DNA of 12,500 nt, taken from positions 5,001-17,500 of the forward strand of contig JABUQX010007677.1 of assembly GCA_015478945.1 (NCBI GenBank), written 5' to 3'. This document shows positions 1 to 8,595 of this stretch, one piece after another. Source of the DNA: Trachelipus rathkii. Lineage: Eukaryota; Arthropoda; Malacostraca; Isopoda; Trachelipodidae. Position 1 is the stretch's first letter; every line of letters starts with the position of its first letter. The notes beneath the pieces were generated by a model. That model was not told the DNA's origin and made no database searches. It saw nothing but the letters and a program-made list of their open reading frames with translations. Made by a program: the position numbers and the translations under genes.

Positions 1-35
1 CCTATGTCCGATCAAAATTTTTGATCGGACATAGG
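1..35. repeat. Perfect palindrome (17-bp arms, 1-nt centre)
   Basis: The left arm CCTATGTCCGATCAAAA is matched exactly by its reverse complement after a single central T, so the strand can fold into a near-loopless hairpin. No transposase or target duplication is visible beside it. It could be the tip of a foldback or MITE-type element whose remainder lies outside the window, or a chance or assembly palindrome at the window edge. The structure is certain; its identity is unknown. Confidence 0.9.
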
Positions 36-269
36 TTTTAGTAATTAAGATATTTTATAGGAACAGAAACCCATTAATAATGGTAATATAATAATACTTT
101 ACTGTACATATAATGCTTACTGTCAAAAAGTCTACATAATTTTGATTTTTTGATGAAATTGGCTTGATTTAGATCCCTTTTTAGATTCCAGGAATAGTCA
201 ACTTGCAATTTTGGGTTTCATTTTCTTTAATTACATTTATCCATGATTGATATTTATATGCTTTTTCTG
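36..269. other. AT-rich spacer, nothing recognised
   Basis: No motif, RNA gene or repeat was recognised between the palindrome and the first LINE fragment. The stretch is ordinary AT-rich intergenic sequence. Confidence 0.6.
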
Positions 270-1140
270 TTTTCTGTGAACTTAACATTAAGAAGGGGTA
301 ACGTCCTGATGGTATTCCTTCTGTGGTTCCCAAAACTTCTGCTTCCGAGTTTGCCCCTTTCTTTGATAATCTATTTTGCCTTTGGTTGTCAACTTCAACC
401 TTTAATTCGTGCTGAAATCGTGGGCTCTTTCAGTCTGTTCCGAAGAAGGGAGATCGCTCTCAATCCTCTAACTATCGTCTTTTGCTTTAATCCACCGAAG
501 AGGACAAGCCCCTGTGTACCGAAGCATTTCGCTATCCCTCACTTCCTGCGGGAGGCGCGATTTTTGAGGTCGTTACCCAACATTCGGCCAAGGGCCAAAA
601 AAATTTGTTTTCCTTATCCTTTGCAGCAAGATTTGGAAGTATCATATATCAGCTCGCCAATACGGCTTCTGAAAGGAGCTACCTACTCGTCATGTTCTTT
701 CCCTTCTCTTTGACTTCTTCATCCTTTTTGTTGGGCATTTTTTTGAAATCCTTTGATATCTTTTGATAAAGTCTGGCACTAAGCTTTGATTTCTAATCTC
801 TTTCGGTGTATATCCTTCCCCTATAACTTTCTACGTGATTACACTTTCGGTAATTCTTTAGAAGTTACAGTAAACGCCCACCGTTCATCCTTTATATCTA
901 TTAGCAGTGGTGTTTCTCATAGTTCTGTCTTATGTCCAACTCTTTTTTTTTTTTACCTTACATTAATGACATTCTCTCTTAACACTTCATCATCTTAATT
1001 CATGCTGGAAAGTGACCTTATAGCAAGTAACCACTGACTTTTGTCGAATTTCTAATCAGGGCATGGAAAATATGGTTGTTTTCAATCATTCAAGAGCTCA
1101 GTTCCTCTAACTTTCTACTTGACATAATCTTCCTCACAAC
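270..1140 (+). pseudogene. LINE copy 1: degenerate Jockey-like reverse transcriptase fragment
   Basis: This is a remnant of the RT domain of a non-LTR retrotransposon, read across several frames. In order I see PDGIP (about 310), VPKKGDRSQSSNYR (about 436-480), a degraded QYGF box (about 656-670), FDKVWH at 762-779 (the segment after motif A), SISSGV...SVLCPTLF (about 898-955, the motif B region SGVPQGSVLSPTLF) and ENMVVFNHSRAQFL near 1065-1110. The YADD box expected between the last two is not seen. Several frameshifts and stops make it non-functional. The NYR-to-QYGF interval is 80 nt longer than in copy 2. The 5' part (endonuclease, start of RT) is absent, as expected for a 5'-truncated insertion. 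The family assignment is from motif style, and Jockey versus a related clade is not settled. Confidence 0.82.
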
Positions 1141-2089
1141 AATAATAATAGTATAATAATCCTTGGATGTTTTCTAAGGGGCTGGAAGCTGGAATATGTA
1201 GAAAATTAGTGAAAAAAAATTGGGAAAAAACGGAAAAGTCAATCATTTTTAATGGTTTTTTTCAATTCAAGGGGACAAATCCCCCCCCCAAATCTACCTC
1301 CTTGCTACAAATGTTCACGTTTTAGAACTTTTCGCCTCTCTAGCCTCTCTAGCCCCTCAGAGGAAATGTAAAGGCTAAAATAATCCTTTTCATTCCTCCA
1401 AATTATCAAAAAGTGAATTATCAAAAAGTGATAAAAATAGGTGGGGGCTTCCCCCAAAAACGATGGGTGATAGGGGAAAACGGAGGTCATATTCGGATTC
1501 AGGAGGTCATTTTACATAAGAATCAGTAGGAATGGCGTCAGGGCTCGAAGAGAAGTTTTTTTGCAGACCAGTGTAATTAGTGTGTGTATAAGTTTCGTGG
1601 AGTAAAGTCGTGTTTAAATGAGCTCTCTGTGAAAGAATTTTATCTTTTTTTATTTGTTGTGTTTATGTAGTGTTGTGTATAGATTAAGTGTGTTTTTTTA
1701 AACACGTTATTTTGTTTAATTATGTATATTATTATATTCATTGAGCCTTACTGTTGATACTATTTACTCGTTTTGAAAAGTTCTACGTAACGGGTAAAAG
1801 AATAAGTCTAGTTTTACACTTTTTTTATATTTCTATGCTCATACTTTACCCATATTTGTATCATTTATTACATTTAATTGCTAATAAAACAGTCTTACCA
1901 AACCGAAAATGAAACGGAGTTTCATCGTTTGTTTGATTTTTCGATAGGTATATTATTCACACTGTTTTAACTAACCTTCTTAGTTCATATAGAAAATTTA
2001 TCTTGAAATTTTTTTTTTCCATCGATCTCTTAGTTTTGTTTTTGTTTTAGTTTTAATTGTGTGTGGAATGATGTAATTTGCATCAGCGC
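1141..2089. other. Intergenic stretch without recognisable genes
   Basis: AT-rich DNA with homopolymer runs, including C9 near 1281-1289, and small tandem duplications. The short minus-strand reading frame at 1305-1490 shows no known motif and overlaps the duplicated unit, so I do not treat it as a gene. Part of the 3' half could be 5' UTR or a decayed first ORF of LINE copy 2, but no zinc knuckles or other gag-like features are visible. Confidence 0.5.
1401..1430. repeat. Perfect 2 x 15-bp tandem duplication
   Basis: The unit AATTATCAAAAAGTG occurs twice back to back with no mismatch. About 70-100 bp downstream a weaker GGAGGTCAT pair (1482-1490 and 1502-1510) repeats with a 20-bp period. 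These look like replication-slippage duplications in non-coding DNA. Confidence 0.9.
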
Positions 2090-2800
2090 GGCTTTCTATG
2101 ACTTTACCAACAATCCGTGGCCTAACTCTATACTCTGGCTTCCCGTGGAATACCACCTTCTCTAACTCTAACTTTTACACCTTTTGTCTCTTGTCCTGTA
2201 GATCACATATGCCTAATAAATTCATCCTCTAACTCGTTTAATATAATCAATTTTTTATTAATGTATTTTCATATTATTCTCCGTTTCTAAAGGATGGAGT
2301 ATTCTTTCCTATGAACAATATATATTCCTGTAACAACGTTCGAAAATCTAAATTTAATGATACTTGCTGTTCTGTGGCTTAAAATATTTCTTCTACTTTA
2401 ATAATCTTGTGCTTCTGCTACTGTTCTCCTAACAGAACAGATTTCACACCATTTTTGAATATCTTACTGCTTCTTCCGAGATCGTTCGTTTTTTCTACTC
2501 ACCCAAATACGGCAGTCCTCTATTTAGGGGATTTCAATGTACATATCACTGAACGGTTGGGGTCCTTTCATACTGATTTAGGTGGGGAGGAGGCCGAATC
2601 ATTCAGCATTCTTAACGATCTGGAGCAACTGAATTAAAGAACCTACACACATTCCATTATTTCGTAAAATACAATTCTTGAACACAATACTTGCCATTTG
2701 CTACACTGACTAGTCCTTCTCTTTATAACTACACCACCTTCGCTCCTATTGGCAAATCTGACCACAACCTTATATCTCTTAATTTTAATACCTTCTCTCC
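2090..2800 (+). pseudogene. LINE copy 2 apurinic/apyrimidinic-type endonuclease domain (broken)
   Basis: In live elements this domain nicks genomic DNA to prime reverse transcription. A weak N-terminal match (IRGL, then VEYHLL in another frame, about 2109-2170) is followed by CYCSPNRTDFTPF (about 2416-2455), LYLGDFNVH with the conserved GDFN core at 2527-2538, LGGEEAESFSILNDLEQL (to about 2634), and GKSDHNL at 2751-2771, where the SDH holds the catalytic Asp-His pair of exonuclease-endonuclease-phosphatase folds. The GDFN and SDHN blocks lie in different frames with stops between them. The segment from about 2170 to 2400 is too degraded to align by eye. Confidence 0.8.
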
Positions 2801-3300
2801 AACAGCTCTATCCTGCCCTATGCGTACTTTCTGACATTTTAATCGGGCCGAACGGGGGGGGGGGCTTTTGCATCGCTTCTAAGCTGGCTATAACTGGAGT
2901 GACTGCTTTGACTCTGAAGACGCTTCGGCTTCCGCCGATAAGGTGGGAGCTGTAATCGTTCATGGGATGAGCAGGTTCATTCCTTCATCAACTAAATCTT
3001 TCTCTCCTCAAAATTCATTGTTCGATCGCCCCTGTTCTCTGGCCATTCAGGCTAGAGAATGTGCGTATCGGGAGTGGAAAAATTCTCGCTCGACTATCAC
3101 TCTCGCTAATTTTCATTCAGCTCAAAATAGTTGCAGTGATACTCTTCGATGAGCGAAGCGGACTTTCATTAAACGAAATTGCGCTGACCTCCTTGGTTCT
3201 CCTACTTGCAAATCTTGCTGGCCTCTTGCCAAAAACATCTTAAACAACTTTTGTAAATCTTCCTTTCCTTCTCTTATTCGCTCTGATGGTTATGTTGCTA
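2801..3300 (+). pseudogene. LINE copy 2 linker between endonuclease and RT (broken)
   Basis: Readable pieces that fit the linker region of this LINE type are FIPSSTKSFSPQNSLFDRPCSLAIQARECAYR (shown as two neighbouring parts near 2971-3075), NFHSAQNSCSDTLR (to 3150), LAKNILNNFCKSSFPSLIRSDG (about 3226-3290) and TPTEKTNLFGS (about 3306-3338). Several frames are needed to read them in series. A G10 homopolymer near 2855 marks one place where the frame is lost. The function is structural or unknown in the family; I use it only to show continuity between the two catalytic domains. Confidence 0.7.
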
Positions 3301-4845
3301 ATACTCCAACTGAAAAGACAAATCTCTTTGGATCCTGTTTGCCTCTAACTCAACACAGGACGACTCTGGCATTCCTTTTCCTCCTCCTTCTCCTCTCAGG
3401 TGTCCCATGGCTCTACCTGTGATTACAATTGATTGGGTGTATGGGAGTGTGCTTTCGTTCTGGAACCGTCCTTCGTTCAACTATATTATCTAGGTCTCAT
3501 TACTAGCACTTGCCCTCAGTGTTGGAAGTACACATATGTCCGACCTATTCCGAAGAAAGGTAGCAGCTCTGATACTTCTAATTATCGCCCTAGTGCTCTC
3601 ACTTGTGTTTTATCTAAGATCTTTGAAACCCTTCTCAACTCTTATTTCTTAGATCATCTGGAATCTCATTCTCTTCTTTCCGATCACCAGTACGGCTTTC
3701 GGCGCTCAAGGTCTACTGGTGATATACTTTCCTATCTAACCGATTTATGGTTTTTCGTTCCTTATGAACTACGGGAAGACTTCCGTGGTGGCGCTTGACA
3801 TATCCAAAGTATTTTACCGGGTATGGCAAGATTCACTACTTTCAAGCTCCCCTCCTTTGGGTTTCCTTCTTATCTTTGCTTACTTATGTCTAGCCTTCTT
3901 TCAAATCACTCAATATCGGCTGTTGTTGATGGGCCTACTCACCTTCTTCTTCTTTTTCTGTCAATAGTGGTTGTTTCCTCGGGTTTCTGTCTTATCTCTA
4001 ACTTCATTCCTACTTTATTTCACACATTAACATGATTCTTCACTCCGCACATCTATCTCTATCCACTCATATGCCGATGACTCAGTTCATTTCAAATCTG
4101 CCCCCTCTTTTACTTCTAGAATTGCCTCTCGTCTTAATCTTTTCGATTCTATTCTCGCTGATCTGGATAGAATTTCCCGGTGGACCCCACCGGAAATTTT
4201 CGATCTTGTGAAGTTCAATTCTTTAAAAACTTAACTTCTACAAATCTTCCTCTCTAAGATACTCTTCTAACTTTCCTATCTCTTCTCGATCTGCGATGCA
4301 TGCTGCGACTGTTGTTTCTCGTCTCCTGCTGATAATATAAACATTCTTGGCCTTAACATAAACAAAAAAAATGTCTTGGAAACCTCCCATCACAACGGTT
4401 GCTAGGACGGCCTAAAAAAACTGGGAGCTCTGTTTAAATTGAGAGACTTTTTTTCCTTTTCTCAGATACTCCAACTATACAAGGGTCTCACCCGCCCTTG
4501 TATGGAGTACTGCTCTAATATCTGGGTTATCTCTGGTTTCACCAGGCTTTTGAATAAGTTCGAGTCAGAGGCCAAAAGGCCAATAATTCACTTGGTCACT
4601 TGAGGGAACTTTCCACTCTCGTACAGCCACCTTAACGTCGTCGCCCTCGTATCACAAGGTATGCTGTGTCTGCACATGAGTTTTATGTTGACAGTGGTAA
4701 CTCCAGGCTTGTTCGTTGCGGTGCTTCCTTTTTTTCAGCCACCTCTGCTCTGTGGAACTTTCTTCCGACTTATGTGCTTTCTGCTGAATTTAATCTCTAC
4801 CACTTTAAAGCCTACGTCTGTGCTCATCTGCAAAATCTGTGTTAG
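3301..4845 (+). pseudogene. LINE copy 2 reverse transcriptase and C-terminal domain (broken)
   Basis: The RT copies element RNA at the nicked target. Seen in order: PIPKKG (about 3544-3561), SNYRPSALTCVLSKIFETLL (about 3577-3636), LLSDHQYGFRRSRSTGD (about 3670-3722), VVALDISK with the motif A Asp codon at 3797-3799, and IHSYADDS with the catalytic YADD intact at 4070-4081. Then come DLVKFNSLKT (about 4204-4232), KKLGALF and QLYKGLTRPCMEYCSNIW (about 4408-4530), and FFSATSALWNFLPTYVLSAEFNLYHFK (about 4730-4810). The stop is TAG at 4843. At least four frame changes occur, and the PQG core of motif B is lost. Despite catalytic Asp codons surviving, no continuous product is possible. Confidence 0.87.
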
Positions 4846-5217
4846 ACGGTGACATTTTAATGCGTTTAGCACCCCTTCCTTGAATAGGGCTCCGTCCGTG
4901 AGTGGTGGTAAAAAAAAGAAAATTGATACCAATACGATATAAAAATGAGATGCTAAATTTAGTAATAAAAATGCTAACAAAAGAATTAAGGGAATAGGCA
5001 GCACAATAACTGCCAATTGACTCCAAAAAGGGTAATTGTCAGCAGAAGAGGCTAATTTGTGTCAAGAATGATAATTGGTTGTTTGCACGAAAAGAGGAGG
5101 GTAAAGACAAAAGGGGTATGATACCGAAAAGGGTAATTGAACCAAAAAAGAAGGGAACGGATAACCCAAAATGAAGTAAATTGGTACCTAATCAAATGGT
5201 GGAAGAAAGAGTGTGAT
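4846..5217. other. 3' flank of LINE copy 2, purine-rich spacer
   Basis: A purine-rich stretch without coding features. GAAAAGGGTAATTG-like sequence occurs at 5025-5038 and again at 5127-5140, and the first copy is part of a short imperfect inverted repeat (TGCCAATTGA against TAATTGTCA). These may belong to the LINE 3' UTR or to flanking DNA. The overlapping minus-strand frames at 4735-5026 are unsupported. Confidence 0.45.
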
Positions 5218-5465
5218 TTACTGACGATATAGAGTTCCCGAAAGGATTATATCTCCTCCTTTTCTTTCTTTTTCTTCTAAGTTTCCTTTTCTTTTTGCGA
5301 ATGCGAATAGTTCTATGCGTCGATGGGTTCTCGAACCTCCTCTTCTTCTAGGGTCAGGAAGCGCCAGAGCATCCGGACCAGGATTCGGGTTTGCCAGAGG
5401 ATTCGGACTTGGATCTGGCTTTGGCATACATGATCCAACGAATATTAGAGTAACAAGATAATCCA
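5218..5465 (-). CDS. Candidate exon: secreted-peptide precursor with X-Pro/X-Ala dipeptide pro-region
   Basis: On the minus strand a TTTTTCAG acceptor-like site (5466-5473) precedes an open frame ending at a stop at 5218-5220. It begins with a hydrophobic run (DYLVTLIFVGS) and then twelve consecutive dipeptides from KP to DP, each with Pro or Ala second. A very basic segment starting RRRGG and a Lys/Glu-rich tail follow. Pro-regions of this dipeptide type, trimmed stepwise by dipeptidyl peptidase, are known from melittin, mastoparan and some antimicrobial peptide precursors. There is no ATG at the head, so an upstream exon would be required. The Lys/Glu-rich part is also low-complexity and may be non-coding. 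The opposite strand reads as a Gly-rich frame over the same bases. I do not recognise the peptide and cannot say whether it is antimicrobial, venom-like or spurious. Confidence 0.3.
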
Positions 5466-5595
5466 CTGAAAAATTTAATTTTTGAAAATTATTTTAGGAT
5501 TTAAACAATAATAAAAAAAAATATTAATAAATAACAATGAAAATATACATATAAGATAAAGCAGTTTTCCATAGTGCGATTAAATTGGTGCTTAC

Positions 5596-5628
5596 AAGCG
5601 GTACGAAAAATTTGAGTTTGCGTTCCAT
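5596..5628 (-). CDS. Possible first exon (signal-peptide start) for the 5218-5465 exon
   Basis: A minus-strand ATG opens an 11-codon stretch with a basic start and hydrophobic residues (MERKLKFFVPL), directly followed by GTAAGC, a good 5' splice-donor match. The intron to the acceptor at 5466 would be 130 bp and AT-rich. The phases disagree, however: joining at these sites puts the second exon out of its dipeptide frame and meets a stop after six codons. Either one base has been gained or lost, the splice sites differ, or the pairing is chance. Confidence 0.2.
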
Positions 5629-5789
5629 TTATCAATCAATTAGCACAAATGGAATAAATGCTTTATCAAACGTAAGGAATTTCTTTAATTCTGTAAGGTT
5701 GCTATTTCCCGTGCTTACTGAATTTAGGACATGCTTACAAAAAAATATGTAAACAAAACAAATGTCATCAGAAAGCAGGGGAAGAATTA

Positions 5790-5964
<175 letters not shown>

Positions 5965-6577
5965 TCTTACAATGGATAAGGAAGGTTTGTAAGTACTAAC
6001 TTTAAAAATAATAAGATTGTGCCAAATAATTGTGTGGTATTCAAACTTTTTCCTGTTTGATATATTGGTAAACAAATCAAATGATAATGTTTTCACTATG
6101 TGGTAGGCACGTTTGAATTTGTGACACCTGATGATGCTTCTTTCATTAAAATCAACTTTTCTACCAATTCGTTGAATTCCATCACAATAGTTGATCAATT
6201 ATATTATTTGTAATATAAACTTTGTTGTTTTTTATTTATTTCTGTTTATTCCTAATCGCCGGGCTCAACCAACCACAATAGCTGATTCGAATTTTTTGTA
6301 ACAAAAGTAAACCGCGTTAACCGTCATGTTCCAGTTTACACGAAATTCGTGCTAAAACTGTGTAAGCATTTATTTTACCTTGTGTAAGCACAAATGACAA
6401 AATGGAAAACGACTTAAATAATGTTGCACGTGATGCAAATTATTGTGGTATTATATTGTGAGCATGTAGAGTGAATTAAATGAGATATTTTTTGTAAAAT
6501 ATTTTTTATGCTTAGATTTTTTTTTCTTTTTTATAGGCTTGTCAGCTTTAAAATCTAGAAAAATACATAATAATATA
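5965..6577. other. Intergenic stretch, no supported gene
   Basis: AT-rich DNA. A minus-strand open frame across 5959-6198 (about 79 codons, beginning with TTG, no ATG head) has a mixed amino-acid composition, but I recognise no domain in it. No RNA gene or inverted repeat of note was seen in the rest. Confidence 0.45.
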
Positions 6578-6623
6578 ATATAACATATAAAGGTTTAACC
6601 ATATAACATATAAAGGTTTAACC
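6578..6623. repeat. Perfect 2 x 23-bp tandem duplication
   Basis: Two identical adjacent 23-bp units, each starting ATATAACATATAAAGG and ending TTTAACC. No further copies are nearby. It is probably a recent slippage or repair duplication, since there is no mismatch. Confidence 0.92.
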
Positions 6624-6934
6624 TTATCTTTTTACTTTCTTATATATTATCTCTTTAGCAAAACTTGTCTAATGAAACTAAAATAACCTTCACCTAGCTT
6701 GACTCAACCCAACCTAACATTGCAGAATGTGATTTTATTCCATTCAATCTACATCTTATTTCTTAAGTTAGTTATAGCCCATGAGACTTCTGACTTTTTG
6801 TTTTTGCTTTTCTACACATGATTCTTTTCAAAGTCTCAAATATTCATTACTTCATCCATTCTTTTTTTTAACGTAATCTTCTACTCAACTATATCATATT
6901 CAGGAATAATATACATCTCAAATCTTTCTTCATC
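6624..6934. other. Intergenic, possibly decayed LINE sequence
   Basis: Pyrimidine-rich like the LINE coding strands, but no motif could be aligned. The AACCCAACCTAACAT stretch at 6705-6719 resembles AACCTAAC-rich sequence commonly scattered in arthropod genomes and is not a telomeric array. Confidence 0.35.
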
Positions 6935-7059
6935 CTTTGAACAATTAATCCTTTCATTTTTCGTGACCTTTCTGGGAAGTTTCCCATTATTTTTATTACT
7001 AAAAAGAGTTTCTAAAGATTATATATTCTGAGGAGCCTTCGAATATCTTTACAACTTTT

Positions 7060-7190
7060 CGGTTGCTTCTTTTTTGGGAACGCGGATGGCTTAGTGGATA
7101 AAGCTCCCTGTCATTGTTACTCAGCAACGCAGAGTCCAGTGTTTCGAATCCCGCTGATGGAAAGTAAAATTTCCTTTGACTCATTATTCT
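7060..7190 (+). mobile_element. tRNA-derived SINE inserted in LINE copy 4
   Basis: The element contains an RNA polymerase III internal promoter: A box TGGCTTAGTGG (7087-7097, matching TRGYNNARNGG) and B box GTTTCGAATCC (7141-7151, one base from GGTTCGANTCC). The spacing is 54 nt start to start, longer than in most tRNAs. The ends are estimated from the 128-bp excess in the host LINE and are uncertain by 10-20 bp; a clean target-site duplication was not seen. SINEs are non-coding and rely on LINE proteins to move. Confidence 0.62.
7079..7160 (+). ncRNA. tRNA-like head with A and B boxes
   Basis: The boxes and a short D-arm-like GCT...AGC pairing are present, but the acceptor arms do not pair (CGCGGA against CTGATGG) and the T stem is poor. 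A functional tRNA is therefore unlikely. It is best read as the Pol III promoter part of the SINE or a tRNA pseudogene. I cannot assign an anticodon. Confidence 0.6.
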
Positions 7191-7600
7191 TTATACAGAT
7201 GTATAAAGGTGATGTCCTTCCTTCTATGAAGTTTTCAACACATGTCTGGTTCTGTTCCACTCATGCGCATCTTTTAGGGATTTTCACCTCACCAACTCTC
7301 CCATTCACATTGATTCTCTTCAATCTCTTTCTAGTCTCCAAACTGTCGCATAACTTTTTATACTACCTCTATTACAACTGAATAACTCTTCTAAACTCAT
7401 AAATCTCATTCCTCTTCCTTTTAAGAAGCTCGCGTAACTCTATATTCATTATCATTATATCCTTTGTCTGTCCAGCTTTTGGATCACAGACCTAAACCTC
7501 CCATTTTACTTTCACGTTGTTTGATAGTGTTTGGAACTCATTTTCTTTTATTTTCTTCACTATCTTTGACTTACTTTTAACCACCGTGCATCGGGGGGGG

Positions 7601-7678
7601 TGTCTTTATTTTGGAAATTGTCTTGAATGTTTCCTATCTCTGGTGGGTGTTGGGTAACGCCTAAGATCATTCCTACTA

Positions 7679-7680
<2 letters not shown>
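7601..7680. other. Spacer before the dinucleotide array
   Basis: Unassigned DNA between the LINE fragment and the (CA)n run. A G8 run lies near 7593-7600. The sequence could be residual LINE 3' UTR. Confidence 0.4.
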
Positions 7681-7718
<38 letters not shown>

Positions 7719-7844
7719 ATATATATATATATATATATAATATATTATATATATATATATAATAAATATATATAATCATATATATATATATATATATATA
7801 ATAATATATATATTTATATATATATATATATATATATAATATAG

Positions 7845-7877
<33 letters not shown>

Positions 7878-8155
7878 TAATATATATATATATATATATA
7901 TCTTATATATATATATTTATATATATATATATATAATATATATTATATATATATATATATAATATATATATATATATATTATATATATATATTTAATATA
8001 TATATATATATATATTTATATTTTTTTATTGATATATATATTATATATATATATATATATATTATATTATTATATATATATATATATATTATATATAGTA
8101 TTATAATATAGTATATATAATATATATATATATATATATAATATATATAATATTG
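7681..8155. repeat. Compound (CA)15 then imperfect (TA)n array
   Basis: A clean 30-bp (CA)n run passes directly into about 445 bp of (TA)n broken by AAT, TTAA and T-rich interruptions. (CA)n/(TA)n compound arrays are typical slippage products. The array ends about 40 bp before the first readable Penelope-like sequence. Confidence 0.95.
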
Positions 8156-8197
8156 TTTTTAACATTAAATTTATGTTTAAGCACCTATTTGACATCA

Positions 8198-8595
8198 CTA
8201 TAGTATTCCGAGTTTCCCGGATACCTTATCACAAATTTTGATAATAATAGAAACCACTAAATTTGAAAAAGTGGGGCGTTTACAAAATTAATTGTGGATT
8301 TTGTATAAGTTCTTATTTTTGGGCGAAACTTAAAGACCCTGAAGGTCCGATTAGAACAACATAGGGGTGAAGTTAGAAGAGGAAAATGACCAAAATGCCA
8401 TTTTTTAGACATCTTTCACAGAATGAGCACATCATTAATTGGGAAGGTGAAACTTTCTTGTTCAACTCAAAGGATAAAAATCTAAATCAATTATTAGAAT
8501 CTTTTTTCATTTCAACTAAATCTAATTTTAATATTTCCGAAGGATTCTTTAATTTTGACCTTATAACAAGAAATTTCATATCTGAAAAAAATTAA
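8198..8595 (+). pseudogene. Penelope-like element remnant: GIY-YIG endonuclease C-terminus
   Basis: In Penelope-like retroelements a C-terminal GIY-YIG nuclease follows the RT and cuts target DNA. Here GVYKINCGFC (8275-8304) gives the GIY-like GVY and a CxxC pair. In another frame RLEQHRGEVRRG (about 8349-8384) matches the Arg...EH helix of the fold. Back in the first frame FFRHLSQNEHIINWEGE (about 8401-8450) matches the H-x-IxW block. LLESFFI with its Glu and a NFNISEGFFNFD tail precede a stop at 8593-8595. Stops (8362, 8368, 8374) and frameshifts kill it, and the YIG tyrosine-glycine is degraded to YFW. The RT part is missing upstream, where a (TA)n array begins. Other GIY-YIG families are possible, but the C-terminal tail fits Penelope-like elements best. 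Confidence 0.7.

Larger units (their letters stand above)
2090..4922 (+). mobile_element. LINE copy 2: near full-length ORF2 of a Jockey-like non-LTR retrotransposon
   Basis: This is the most complete element in the window. Endonuclease motifs are followed by a linker, reverse-transcriptase motifs and a C-terminal region ending in a stop at 4843-4845, all on the plus strand in the expected order. Frameshifts and stops break it throughout, so it is an old, dead copy. The first ORF (gag-like) was not recognised upstream. An A-rich stretch at about 4911-4922 may be the degraded 3' tail, but I could not find target-site duplications. The 5' boundary is set by the first recognisable endonuclease similarity and is uncertain by at least 100 bp. 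Confidence 0.85.
6935..7600 (+). pseudogene. LINE copy 4: C-terminal RT fragment of the same family, split by a SINE
   Basis: Before the insertion, 6964-6992 reads as DLSWE..SH, matching the block after YADD in this family; the DNA (GGGAAGTTTCCCATTA) aligns with copy 2 near 4377-4393. After the insertion come MYKGDVLPSMKFSTHVW (7199-7250) and STHAHLL, the counterpart of copy 2's LYKGLTRPCMEYCSNIW. Weaker matches follow (DSLQSL near 7313, and SVWNSF..FF near 7527-7560, the counterpart of LWNFLP). Stops and frame changes are present. The TGG-to-YKG distance is 229 nt here against 101 nt in copy 2, which agrees with about 128 bp of foreign DNA in between. The downstream end is approximate. Confidence 0.7.

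Noticed and set aside
4735..5026. Two overlapping minus-strand frames at the LINE copy 2 3' end
   Set aside because: Antisense to the recognised LINE C-terminus and tail; hydrophobic runs come from purine-rich DNA on the plus strand.
5325..5340. GGTTCTCGAACC as a minus-strand tRNA B box
   Set aside because: Imperfect B box without an A box at a suitable distance or any cloverleaf.
6705..6719. AACCCAACCTAACAT as telomeric repeat
   Set aside because: Only about two imperfect units, so not a telomere or an interstitial telomeric array.
7079..7160. Functional tRNA gene
   Set aside because: A and B boxes are good but the acceptor arms do not pair and the T stem is poor; a SINE head explains it better.
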